Source: Fulvia fulva (taxonomy: Eukaryota > Ascomycota > Dothideomycetes > Mycosphaerellales > Mycosphaerellaceae). From it: a stretch of 64,000 nucleotides of DNA. The stretch covers positions 8,246,001 through 8,310,000 of the forward strand of contig NC_063012.1 in the NCBI RefSeq assembly GCF_020509005.1, written 5' to 3'. Made by a program: the position numbers and the translations under genes. Shown piece after piece: positions 25,878 through 36,602 of this stretch. Below the pieces are notes generated by a model. The model was not told the DNA's origin. It was given only the letters and a program-made list of their open reading frames with translations, and searched no databases. Each line of letters opens with the position of its first letter. The first letter of the stretch is position 1.

Positions 25878-27687
25878 GTGCGTTGCGTGCGAAACACCTT
25901 AAAGCTGCCGTCCAATGTACCCATCTGAAGAAGGTCGCTTCTGTTGTTGACACGAGAACAAGCGATAGAACGATTGGATTGCTCCCCAAGCCAATATACG
26001 AGGCACACAAAGTAGCCAGATGTGAAGGTTTCGAGAAGTAGGCAGTCCTGCTTATGTTGCTGCGATTCGAAGAAGCATTCGGAAGGGTCGAGGTCCTCGC
26101 CGGAACTCAGGCGTGAGTGTGGACAAGATATGGAGTGCAAGAGTGCAAAGCCAGTATGCCGGCCGTAAGTGCTCGGCCATTTTAGCAAGTGACAGCGTGG
26201 GCAGGAGGTGCTCGAAAGTGCTGTGCTAGCGTTGCACTGCGCAGGAAATAAGCAGCCAACGTCGATCGCTCCGGAAACAATCCAAAGCTGGGGAAAGTTG
26301 AGCACGCAAGCAAGCAAGGTACGGCAAAAGAGCCGCCTACCTGCCAGTCGCTGATGGAGATGCGTATCGACAAACGTGCGCCACTTGTGCCGTTCGGCTG
26401 AAGCATCCTTTGCTTGATCGGATCATGAGCTGCGACGAATCAGCAGCATGGCATAGGTCAAGCATCGAGCACCCAACGCAACACCATGTAATAAAACTAC
26501 GGCAATCGCGTTCGTTGGCTTGTTGTTGACATGCTCGTGTGGTGTCATAACTGAACGGGGACCCTGAACATGCAGGCGACAGATCTCGGCCGGATTAGCC
26601 AGATTCATTGATGAGTGCTGAGTAGATTATGGTCCATGAGCTCGAGGCGGCCCCAGGCCAGAACAACACGGCAAGACACAGATGAAGGACGCCGCTGTTG
26701 AGAGAGATGGTCTGCAGGCGTAGGCTGGTCAGGTAAGCTGGACGTGGAGCATGAACAGCGAGCGCATCCACTGGAGAAACGCTAACAACCAATTCTATGG
26801 CCCTCGTGTGCGTCGGTAATAATCGCAGGCGTACTGTCGATCATGTAGTTTGTCATTGTTCCAAATGGTCCAGCAGGTGAAGTGAGAGGAGGAGATGCTC
26901 CGCACCGGCAAATGCGGCAAACGACATCTGACGACAGGGCACGAGCTGTCGTCTTGTCTACCGCATCTTCTGCTCCCATAAACCAAGAGTAGCTCATATC
27001 ATGACCATTCATCGTAACCACGAATACCCGCGACTGCATCGTCCGTACCGCAGTCAGGCCTCGCAACGACGAGTCGCACGTGTTCGGACGCCGTTCGACC
27101 ACACGCGAATCAGCGCTCGATCTCCATGGTCAAGATCGCATAAACAATGACGATATACGGGTTTCGTGGTAAGGCACCCGGCCGCAGTCGCAAGAGACGT
27201 CTGTTGTATACACCTGAGGAGCAAGGATGAGACAGTCTGCGCTGCCACAGCACATGGGATCAGACTCAAGCCAAGGATGCATGCACACAGTGACATATTG
27301 GGCAAAGAGACTAAATGCAGCACATACGACCACAGGACAATGAAAGCTAGGAACCCCGTCCGCTCTTCCATATATAAGCATTGTACCGCGAGATTAGTAC
27401 TACGGTAGGTGACTACGTGGGAATCCCTCGTGTTGTATGTTTTTGCACATTTTTTGTCAAAATTTTGCCTGTTCATGGTCCGAGCTGCTCGGCTGATTTA
27501 TCCGGACGATGGAACACGCATGGAAGGGAACCAGGCGATTGTGATGAAAGAACTAGGCATTAGCTATCATTCCGAAAGCTATCATATCCTCAGATGCATG
27601 ACAACCGAGCAGATTTTGGTATCTTGAAGCCTCCCTTTTACCTCTCTGAACGCCAGACGTCCGTCATGCAACAATTGCCACTCCATC
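25878..27687. other. Intergenic region
   Basis: About 1.8 kb lies upstream of the second Zn2Cys6 gene and downstream of the Kelch-BTB gene. Overlapping short frames (up to about 180 codons) have no motifs. I see no supported gene. Confidence 0.45.
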
Positions 27688-30600
27688 CTAAGCAATGCCA
27701 AGTCCCACTCTCTGGCCTTCAAAGCCGCGTTCACGCATGCGACGGCCTTCCATCAGGCCTCGAAGGCCTCTCTTTTGGAGCCCAACGACAGCACTCATCG
27801 CGCCAGTCCATACCTGCTGATCTTCCTTTGATCTACCAGTGAAGCTTCGCGAGCCTGCTGTCAGTTCATTCTCGCTGAAACTGGCATCAGTGGCAGCACT
27901 CATTGGCGGCTCGTCGTCATCAGTGTCGTCAGCTGCGGTTTGTCCAGGACGCAAAGTGTTCCTCGTGTTCCTGCCGTTCGCCATGTCGGTGTCGATGCGC
28001 AGACCAGTAGCACGAGGAGCACCATTCGACAATAGCCCTTCGAGACCTGCGAGGCTCGCAGTGCGGATTGGTATGTCGCTCTGGGCAATGCTGCGAGTGT
28101 TAGTCGCAAAGTGCACACTGTCACCTCCTCCGGCACCCATCGCGGCTGCGTTGAATATGGCAGCGGCGTTGCGGCCATCGAGGTTATTATGCAGGCGCTC
28201 TATCGTAGCCTCCAGCAGTCCATCTATCTTGTATGGTCGCGCAAGCTGCAGTAACGAGCAGAATATCTGTGGAGTCGCCAGTGGATGAGGCGCAGATGGT
28301 AATGTCGAAGTGTAGAGATAGTGTAGGAGAGTCTGCAGTGTCTCTGGTCTATGAGGCAGATAGAGCAACCTTGGGCGACCGGACGGTGGAGCAGAGCGCG
28401 TATCAGGTAAGTCGTGCAGTTGACCGCTAGTGTTGCTGTTGTTTGTGAGTGTGGTGCCTGCCGAGTCGACGGAAGGTGTGATTGTTATGCTCGAATTGCG
28501 TGATGGGTTGGCGGAGATGCTAGGTCGCAACGTTGAAGTCTCGTTCTCTGTCGATGACACCAACGATTCCCGCAACAGTGTTATGAAGTGGGGACCCCAG
28601 CGCCGAGAGATCAGTCTCGAGTTCACCGGCACTCGCGTTCCATCTATGGCGAGGAAGTCCATGTCTGCTAATTCTCGAACGTTCAAGGCGAGGCTGCCAA
28701 TGTCCTCCGCCGCAGAGCTCAGAAGTCGGCCGAAACCAGGATCGTCTTTGCTTGCGGTTGAGATGATGGAGGCTGCGCTGGAGGAAATGTAGCCCGAAGT
28801 TGGTTCTGCTACTCGAGGATTCTCGTAAAGGCCGAAAGCCTCAAGCTCCACAACGCAGATGTTGGAGAAATTGATTCGGCGGTTGTTGTAGTCATCCACC
28901 AGACTTCGCTTTCGGTTGCCCAATATCACGAATGAGTTCCGGCGGCTCCACAAAACACCACGATTCCAGCTTCCTTGGCTGAAAATGCTGCCCCCAGCAT
29001 CGATCCGGCTCCAGGTCAGAGTTCGGAGATCGAGCGCCCATAATGCGTATTCCTGCTTCGACGATGTCAAGAATGTGCCGGACACGACGAAATGGTTGTC
29101 AATGACTCCACCGTTGGGGAAACGAAGGCCAGGGGGTGATACAGCTGTCTGCATCGGCTTCACTGTCAAGGTTCCATCTGTTAGCCGGACTTGAAGCTCG
29201 AGCTTGACGTCCAGGAAGTTGTAATTTGAGTATATCAGCATGGGAGAGCCAGAACCAATGGCAGACGGCTCCTCATCTTCATCGTCCAGTTCGCGCTGAG
29301 CGTGAGGTCCTGCGCCAATCTGAGCCGCACTCATCGAACTCAAGGGCGTCACGACACTTCGATATGCACCACAGCTACGTCCCATACCTGTGGTACCAGT
29401 CCACTTGAGACTGCGCAGGTTGAACACACTGACTTGCTCGATGTAATGATTGGCACTATCTTGGCCACCAACCACCACCATCTCGGCACCTCCGGTACCG
29501 TCAAGATTGATGCCCAACGTGCCTTGGTTTGGCTGTGCGCTGGCAGGGTTGTGGTGGACAGCTGACAATGGCGCGTTTGGGGACGCGAAGAACGCTGAGG
29601 ATGGCAAGATTGCTGCACAATGCGCATACCGGCCTTGAGGAGCGTCTGGCGTATTGACCTTTGTCCATGTCTGCGTAGGCGCATCGTAGATGTGCACATC
29701 TGACATGACGATCACCTCTGGCTGCGCTTCAGCCGTGACCTCAAGATTCGGAGCTGGCGACATGCCACCATAGCATACCAGCTTGGTGTCTCCAAGTGCG
29801 CACACACTGTGAAAGTATCTTGGTGGTGGAATGTCGCCTTTAGTGTCGAGCTTGATCCAATGCCGCCTGATCAGATCGAGCTCATACAGGTTCGCGGTCA
29901 GCTGCGGCTTCGTCCTCGAAAGACGTCGACCCCCGAAAACATACAACTTGTCGCCTAGAACGGTAGTGGTTGCTCCGACAAGTGGATGTGGTTCTTTGCC
30001 AGTTGTCCTGTGCACATTGCACACCAGACCAGATAGGTTCGATGCATTACCGCCGACCGCGTGCAGGTTCTGAGTGCTCCCAGACGCGCTTTGTAATGGA
30101 GTATGCGAACCAGACGCCTCATCGCCTGTGGTAGATTCGGCTTCCGACGTCGATTCGTACTCAGAGCGCATGCCGACGAGACTGGTCTGACTGCTGTAGG
30201 AGCTCAGAGCGGCATTTGACGTGTTGTCTCCTCGTCCAGCATACAGCCGCTCAGGTGAAGGCCGTGAAGTGTGTGAGTCCATGGTGTTGGCTCTGCTTGA
30301 TTCGGGTGTTGCCTCAGACATGTCTGGTGGCGATAGCTTTGATACGTCGATGAAGGGATCCTGCAGAGCAATAGGTTTGGCAATGGGTAGTGGCAGCGTG
30401 CAAATATTGTCGCGCTCTCTGAGACCCGGATTCGCCCAGTCAGGTATCTTTATCTCCACATGCCTTGGCGATGAGCGAGCACTTTGCGGGCGATGCTCGT
30501 GCGACGAGGTGCTCGGAGCGGTGCTATATGTTGGCGATCGATTGCCAGCTAAGACTGAGGAGCGATGGGATCTAGATACCGACTCTGACAGCGCCGGCGG

Positions 30601-31020
30601 TAAGTAGGAATATTCGTCCGGGATAACAATAGGAACGTGCTTAGGGCGTGATGTGTCTTTGCTGCGAGGTAGAGAGTACTGGAGGTCGAATGAGTCGTGC
30701 GGTGAGGGCCGGCCGCTGCCTTGTGGCGATACCTCTCGCTGAACGAATGATGTCTGGACTATATCCTCGGTGGTGGACTCTCTTCGTTCTCGAGTGAGGG
30801 AGACCCAAGCCCTGGATGACAAGTTCCTCTTTGCAGACTTGGGCCGCTTGACCGAGTTGGACCTGCTGGTCTCGAAAGACTTGGACTGGACGGATTGCGA
30901 GTGCGACTGCAAGGCTTGCTGCGTCGACCTGGAGGTACTGGGCCTGTCTGAGCAAAAAGTTGTGCTGCCGTCCGGCGCAATGGCCGCTGGGTAGGCGATA
31001 CAGCCTAGAGGAAAAGACAT
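27688..31020 (-). CDS. Kelch-repeat and BTB protein, Ral2-like
   Basis: A single frame of 1110 residues begins at the ATG at 31020. The first ~340 residues are disordered and S/R/P-rich. Residues of about 350-680 form Kelch repeats, seen as TTVLGDKLYVFGG, RYFHSVCALGDTKLVCYGG, GRYAHCAA and MVVVGGQD. A BTB-like region covers about 810-945 (HFITLLRESLVSS ... TLQTLLHYLYTSTLP ... LLQLARPYKIDGLLEATIERL) and is split by an S/T/N-rich insertion of about 60 residues. The tail is acidic and disordered. This order, Kelch first and BTB last, matches the fungal family named after fission yeast Ral2, which acts in Ras activation and cell shape. That match is from memory, so I leave the symbol empty. Hexanucleotide repeats lie 300-400 nt upstream. 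Confidence 0.85.
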   Translation of the reverse strand: MSFPLGCIAYPAAIAPDGSTTFCSDRPSTSRSTQQALQSHSQSVQSKSFETSRSNSVKRPKSAKRNLSSRAWVSLTRERRESTTEDIVQTSFVQREVSPQGSGRPSPHDSFDLQYSLPRSKDTSRPKHVPIVIPDEYSYLPPALSESVSRSHRSSVLAGNRSPTYSTAPSTSSHEHRPQSARSSPRHVEIKIPDWANPGLRERDNICTLPLPIAKPIALQDPFIDVSKLSPPDMSEATPESSRANTMDSHTSRPSPERLYAGRGDNTSNAALSSYSSQTSLVGMRSEYESTSEAESTTGDEASGSHTPLQSASGSTQNLHAVGGNASNLSGLVCNVHRTTGKEPHPLVGATTTVLGDKLYVFGGRRLSRTKPQLTANLYELDLIRRHWIKLDTKGDIPPPRYFHSVCALGDTKLVCYGGMSPAPNLEVTAEAQPEVIVMSDVHIYDAPTQTWTKVNTPDAPQGRYAHCAAILPSSAFFASPNAPLSAVHHNPASAQPNQGTLGINLDGTGGAEMVVVGGQDSANHYIEQVSVFNLRSLKWTGTTGMGRSCGAYRSVVTPLSSMSAAQIGAGPHAQRELDDEDEEPSAIGSGSPMLIYSNYNFLDVKLELQVRLTDGTLTVKPMQTAVSPPGLRFPNGGVIDNHFVVSGTFLTSSKQEYALWALDLRTLTWSRIDAGGSIFSQGSWNRGVLWSRRNSFVILGNRKRSLVDDYNNRRINFSNICVVELEAFGLYENPRVAEPTSGYISSSAASIISTASKDDPGFGRLLSSAAEDIGSLALNVRELADMDFLAIDGTRVPVNSRLISRRWGPHFITLLRESLVSSTENETSTLRPSISANPSRNSSITITPSVDSAGTTLTNNSNTSGQLHDLPDTRSAPPSGRPRLLYLPHRPETLQTLLHYLYTSTLPSAPHPLATPQIFCSLLQLARPYKIDGLLEATIERLHNNLDGRNAAAIFNAAAMGAGGGDSVHFATNTRSIAQSDIPIRTASLAGLEGLLSNGAPRATGLRIDTDMANGRNTRNTLRPGQTAADDTDDDEPPMSAATDASFSENELTAGSRSFTGRSKEDQQVWTGAMSAVVGLQKRGLRGLMEGRRMRERGFEGQRVGLGIA

Positions 31021-31330
31021 CTGCGGTCAGCCTGGAGCCTGTCTGTTCAAAGGTAAGATGTGTATGATAGCAATATTCTGGTACGCGGTTAGGCAAGAGG
31101 GAGGCAACGTAGAAGCAGAAGCACAGGGAAACGGGCGACATTTTGCTGCGAATGGTGGGTAGGGTGCTCGTCCTTCGCAACGGGTGCGATCTCCTCCCGT
31201 GGTCCTGGTGGGGTTCGGAGAGGATGCTATGGGCGCGGCAGGCTGTTTGACGTCCGCTGTATGCAGGTTGGCCTGCTGTGCCATGCTTCCGGTTGTTTTG
31301 CATCGTGCGGTGCGTGTTTGTCCCTCGCGG

Positions 31331-31357
31331 CAGTGGCAGTGGCAGTGGCAGTGGCAG
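31331..31357. repeat. (CAGTGG)n microsatellite
   Basis: Four perfect copies of CAGTGG plus a partial fifth stand about 320 nt upstream of the Kelch-BTB start. They lie in presumed 5' UTR or promoter sequence. Confidence 0.9.
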
Positions 31358-31385
31358 CCAGGATGCAGGATGAGACCAGCCCGAC

Positions 31386-31417
31386 GGCCACGGCCACGGT
31401 CACGGTCACGGTCACGG
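31386..31417. repeat. (GGYCAC)n microsatellite
   Basis: Two GGCCAC units are followed by three GGTCAC units and a final GG, about 30 nt from the CAGTGG tract. The switch of unit inside one array points to a C-to-T change spread by slippage. Confidence 0.88.
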
Positions 31418-32633
31418 GCGGGGACAGCGACATGTTGGCTCATCACCAGTAGGGGACGCAGAGTGCAGTACTCACCTCTGTCGAGATTGGCCGCGGGCGT
31501 TCGGTGTGGGTGGTGGTAGACAGCGGCAGTGTGCAGCACAATTGCTCCGTTGTTGACTAACGCGCTTTCTTTGAGGGCGGCGAGGGCGGGAACGAGCCCT
31601 CCGACCAATCGCTGCTCTAGCAAGGAGTGCCGGTGTCCCCACAAGCACATCCTGGTTCATACCACTGACCAGATCAGACCTCTGGCTGCGCTGCGACCAA
31701 CTCTGTCGTTGTATACGCCAGGCTCTCGGGACCATCTTCTCAGACACTGTCGCAAAGGCTATCTATGTACTTTGTAGTAGACGAGATGTATGCACATGCA
31801 CATGACCAGACGGCAGCAATGACGCGCCTAGACTGCCGGCTGTTCGCACACTCCTTCCCGGCCAACCACGGCTGCTTGCTCTGCAGAGATTGCCGCTCAG
31901 CGACAACAGCGCATGTCGTACTGAGCAACGTGGAAGGGCGTACTTGCAGACGGGGAAGGACACCTCCACGGCCGGACCACTGCTCCTCTCATGTCACGAC
32001 GACTCACATCCCGCGCGGATCTACTTGGGCTGCGTCCGATCTTAGCTTACCGTTGCTGCAGCATGACCCTGCTAACAACCAAGCCATTGCTGATCTCAGC
32101 TGTGCGGCGCAGAGGGTAACTCGTGGGGACACGTCTCAAACCCGATGGCTGACAACAAGCGACCCGTTCACCAGCACAGGGGCCAAGCCGCTTTATAGGT
32201 GGCGTACAACAGAGATAAGGCCGACTCCAGTAACTTCGTCATGAACAAAAAGTATCGCAAGTCCAGGTCCAGCTACACAACTGTTCTGGCGCTTCGCATA
32301 CTGGAGTGCTCGATCGAGGAATCCATCGCGCGCGAACAATGGTGCTCCTGAGACCATCGATCCAACACTCAGTGGGACTACAGAGTCTCCGCAACAGCCA
32401 TTTGTGTGGGAATAGCGCGCGAGCTCATGTCCATAACGGTGGTTATACATCTCAAGGCATACCCTTATGGACGCATCTTGTTTGCAACATTGCTCATTTC
32501 ATTCCGCTAATATAGGGCAAGCACGTTCTAGCTCTTCAATCCAGCAAGGCGGTCTTGCTCTTCAGTATTCTTCGGCAGTAACCGATCTCCCCCATTGAGC
32601 CTCCCACGCTTGCCTAAAGCTGTGTTCGCCAAG

Positions 32634-33373
32634 TCAAACCGCAGCAGACGTCTGCTCCTTTGGAAGAGGTGTGAATCGCAAATATGGCTTCACGACCTGC
32701 ATCTTTGGGAACAACTTCTCGGCCTCAGGGGTCTTGATGCTTGGGTGCACAATCACATCGTCACCTGGCACCCAGTTGATTGGAGTGGTGACCTTGTGCT
32801 TGTCACCCGTCTGGAGAGAATCGAGCACGCGCAGAACCTCGGCAGTGTTGCGGCCGGTCGAAGCTGGGTAGGAGAGGATCAGGCGGATGGTCTTCTTTGG
32901 GTCGATGATGAAGACGCTGCGGATGGTGAAGGCGATGCCCTTCTCGTCAACGTTGGTCGCATCCTGGTGGTCGATCCTGCAAGATCACAATTCAGTCTTG
33001 TGCTACAAAGGTACTGGGCGTTTGTCAGCTTCACTCACATGTCGTAGGCAAGAGCGACCTTGCGCTCCTTGTCACCGATGATGGGGAAGCGGAGGTTGCT
33101 GCCGGAAATCTCGTTGATGTCCTTGATCCAGCCGCCATGGCTCTCAATGGTGTTGGCACTGAGACCGATGAGCTTTGCGCCACGCTTGGTAAACTCGGGC
33201 TCGAGCTTGGCGAAAGCACCGAGCTCAGTGGTGCAAACTGGAGTGTAGTCCTCTGGGTGAGAGAACAGAATGACCCAATTGTCGCCAATGAAGTCGTGGA
33301 AGTTGATTGGGCCTGCAGTGGTCTCGGCGTCGAAGTTTGGTGCAGTGCTACCGAGGCGGAGTGAGGAAGCCAT
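32634..33373 (-). CDS. 1-Cys peroxiredoxin (Prx6 class)
   Basis: This thiol peroxidase reduces hydrogen peroxide and organic hydroperoxides. Exons in transcript order are 33373-33039 and 32976-32634 (intron 62 nt), giving 225 residues, the normal length of the Prx6 class. The peroxidatic cysteine is C47 in HPEDYTPVCTTE. The C-terminal half has the class-typical DPKKTIRLILSYPASTGRNTAEVLRV and NWVPGDDVIVHP. No resolving cysteine is evident in the usual 2-Cys position. The start at 33373 gives no mitochondrial presequence, unlike yeast Prx1, so a cytosolic location is more likely. Confidence 0.94.
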
Positions 33374-34615
33374 GTTTGCGGTAGTGATGTGGTGATGTGA
33401 TGTTGGTCGGACGAGGGTATTGATGTCGCGAAAGGGTGTAGAGTTGATGAAAGAAAGCAGGACAACTGTTCTGACTGTTTACACACAAGAAATCTTCTTT
33501 GCCCCTCCAAGCCGTCGCTGATGCGGCGGGCACATGCTACCCCTGCGAGCACGTCATTTACCACTAACCCATGTCCAGCTGCTGCGTCGAAGTCATTGTC
33601 GGTCTTTGCCAATCAAATTTCAGAGCCAGTACGGAAGCGTCCCTGGCATTCGCGCTCCAGGCACATAGTAGACCTACTGTACCTCCTACAAACAATGTGC
33701 CCGTCAACCCTGCCAAGACGACACGACATTCGAGGTTGATATGGCTCATGCTGAGTATACCGCAGCCTCAACGTATGTAGGCCCCCCACCTGGCATTGAT
33801 TGCAACACCTTGCTTGGTGAACTTGTGGCACACACTCTAAAGGTTCTTCAACAGTCTGCTAACGCAATGAACAATCTGAGCTGACTGGTGCGACGGTCGA
33901 TGAGTGATCACGGTCGTGGCCAAGTTTGTAAGCACCGCGCCCAAACAGCATACACAGCAGCGAGGTTCTTCTGCTGACCAGGAGGCTGACGGCAGTCGTG
34001 CGACGTTTGTCTTCCTGCAGGAAAGAGCAATTCACCTCCGACAAGGGACAGGATACTGTCGCAAGGCGAGTCTAATAATAAGCAGGAATGCAATCACAGC
34101 AGTTCATTTGCACGACGAGAAAATGAGTCGCGCCCGAGCGTCGGCCGGTAGAAATTGTGCGCTCCAATCGTACGACTGGCCACATCTCCCACACGCCGTT
34201 CGGCAACGTTGCGGGGGGAATGAGTGGATCGTGAGGAGCTCGTCATCCCTGTGACGTGGGACTGCTTTCATCTCTGAAGTGTGAAGCACTTGACTCATCT
34301 CCAAGCGTTACCTTAAGCATGAGCGTCAGTGGTTGTGATCTTGGGACTACCGCACGGGACGATCAGCCTCTGCGACTTGCGGCTGCATTGCGGCAACGGA
34401 ATATTCAGTAGCATTGTTGAAGGGCGCGAAGCGTTTCACAACGGCCTTGCTGGCTCCACGGAAGTACGGCTCTCGGTTCTGCATGGCGTACTATCGCATG
34501 GCCTACATGATGAAGGGGGCGTATCAAAAGTGGTGTAGTCCCGACTTCGCTCTACCTCTGAGAGGGTATGTAATGTTCTTGTCGCTGTCCTTTTTGTAAC
34601 CTCTCTTATTCTTAT
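33374..34615. other. Intergenic region between divergent peroxiredoxin and MFS genes
   Basis: The 1.2 kb stretch contains both promoters. The first ~130 nt left of the peroxiredoxin start are C/T-rich on the transcript strand, as expected for a leader. No other gene is supported. Confidence 0.5.
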
Positions 34616-36493
34616 ATGGGGGCCTTTCGTTCTTCTGGCTCGATGGCAAGTCCAGAAGTAGCATTGCCGCGGGACTCGTCAAAGGGGGAGAAGAGCCACT
34701 TCAGTCCTGGAATCGTAAAGCCAGAGAGTGATAGAGATAACAGACACAATGATTCCGCTAGTAGCATCAACGCCGACGACGAGATCGTGTGGCATTATTT
34801 GACCTTCGAGACCGATCTACCGGCACCAGCCCTTCTGTCCCAGGAATCGTTGAACACTGCTGTAGTAGGGACGCTACCACCATGTCCGAACCTGGAGAAA
34901 TACACATCCCCCTTCCTCTGGTCTGAGAAACGAAAAAGCTTCATGACCTGGCTTTCCTGCGTTGTCACCATGTTCACGGCCTACAATGCGGGCGCCTACT
35001 CTTCTGGCCTCGATCAAATGATCACTGAGTGGAACGTCTCCAACTTAGCCGGCCTGGTCGGTATCACGACTTTCACCTGTGGTTTCGGCATTGCTCCCAT
35101 GTTCCTGGCTCCGTTCTCAGAAATCAATGGAAGAAGACCCATCTTCTTGTCAACAGGTTTGCTATGGGTGGTTTTCCAGATCGTCTGTGCTACGACTCCT
35201 ACATATCCGGGAATGTGAGTGCGCGCGGCATCCCCAGCTTAGTCGCAGTTGCTGAGAAATTGCCACGTGGTGGTCGAGTATGGCTAACACCCTTCTGTTT
35301 AGGATCATAGGGAGGTTCCTGGTCGGTTGCGCCAGTAGCACTTTCTCGACCATGGTGGGCGGAGTCGTGAGTGATATATACCACGCCGCGGATCGAAATA
35401 CCGCAATGACCTTGTTCACGGCCTCGGCAATGTTTGGAACTGGATTCGGACCTCTTGTCAGTGGTTTTATTGCACAGCACATCAGCTGGCGATGGATATT
35501 TTGGGTGCAGGTCATCGTTGATGGGGTTCTCATGGTGTTTATTGTGTTCTATTTCAAAGAGACGAGAGGGTCTGTTCTCCTTTCCAGAAAGGCCAAGGCA
35601 CTGAACAAATGGTACGATCAGCTGGAATCTGCCGGGTACTACGGCGTATCGATGCCTTCGGCACCAGACCCTCAGAAGACGACAATACAACGAATCAGAT
35701 GGAAATGCAAAGCAGACGAGGAACGCAGCAGTATTGCGACCATGATCAGGATCTCGTTGTACAGGCCTTTCCACATGCTGATCACAGAGCCGGTCGTCTT
35801 CTTCTTCAGCCTCTGGATCTCTTTCAGCTGGGGCGTGCTTTACATGACTTTCAGCGCTATCCCCTTGATCTACTCGACCACCTATGGCTTCGACTTGCAG
35901 CAGACAGGCGCCATCTTCGCAGCAATCAGCATTGCTGCAGTGATATTCACGTTCATATGCATATACCAGGAACGGGTTGCGACCAAGTACCTCCCGGAAA
36001 CGCACAGGGAGATCTTACGAGGGCCAGAGGGACGTTTGTATTTTGCTTGCGTGGAGTCTGCTTTACTTCCCATTGGGATCCTATGGTTTGGCGTATCAGG
36101 AGCTTACCCGCAATGCCACTGGATTGTCCCTACACTGGGAATTGCGTTGGCGACGATGGGCGTGTTCAGCGTGTATCTGGCGGTTTTCAATTACCTTGCG
36201 GACTCGTATCATCGATACGCTAGCAGTGCTTTAGCCGCCCAGAGCTTCTGTCGAAACTTGCTGGCTGGAGCATTTCCTCTGTGAGTACTTACCATTATTG
36301 TGACAGAATCACAGCTGACGTGCTCCACAGTTTCACAAGACAAATGTTCAGAGCAATGACCTACCAAGGAGCAGGCGGATTTCTGGGCGGTATCGGCTTT
36401 CTCCTTACCATAGTGCCATGGGCACTGCTCTTATACGGACCAAGAATCCGAGCAAAGAGCAAGTTGGCAAGTGAGATTCTGGCAAAAGATTAG
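34616..36493 (+). CDS. MFS transporter, DHA1 drug:H+ antiporter type
   Basis: A plasma-membrane multidrug or polyamine-type exporter of the major facilitator superfamily. Exons are 34616-35214, 35303-36280 and 36331-36493, giving 579 residues; an alternative ATG at 34643 would remove nine. After a hydrophilic, acidic N-tail of about 105 residues come about twelve hydrophobic segments. The family motifs are LAPFSEINGRRP (motif A) between segments 2 and 3 and GTGFGPLVSGFIA (motif C) in segment 5, with the SWRWIFWVQ that follows it in DHA1 proteins. A long basic cytoplasmic loop divides the halves. The substrate cannot be told. The first intron (35215-35302) ends in the block shared with introns of the glutaminase and SEC61 genes and is a probable introner-like element. 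Confidence 0.9.
35215..35302 (+). mobile_element. Introner-like intron in the MFS transporter gene
   Basis: This 88-nt intron (donor GTGAGT) ends in a block at 35257-35302 that reads aaattgccacgtgg, then tcgagtatggctaaca and ccttctgtttag. The same block, differing at a few bases, closes the introns at 40952-41102 and 61927-62036. The shared part includes the branch site but extends well beyond splice signals. Confidence 0.65.
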
Positions 36494-36602
36494 ATTCTAT
36501 AGAAGAATAGAGGTACATTGCATGTGACGAAGTACAAAAATGAACCATCGGGAATCCCATTATCTCTGCTTCGCGTCTCCCAGTCTCGGACCTGATCTAC
36601 CA

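Larger units (their letters stand above)
31021..32633. other. Intergenic region upstream of the Kelch-BTB gene
   Basis: This is the promoter and 5' UTR space of the Kelch-BTB gene and the 3' flank of the peroxiredoxin gene. It contains two hexanucleotide repeat tracts (listed separately). Frames crossing them read as VT/AT dipeptide runs and are not credible proteins. Confidence 0.45.

Noticed and set aside
31227..31452. Frames reading as VT/AT/AV dipeptide runs
   Set aside because: They are artefacts of the hexanucleotide repeats and occur on both strands.
35199..36005. Long minus-strand frame of 268 codons opposite the MFS gene
   Set aside because: It is a mirror frame of a well-supported transporter exon with no independent motif.
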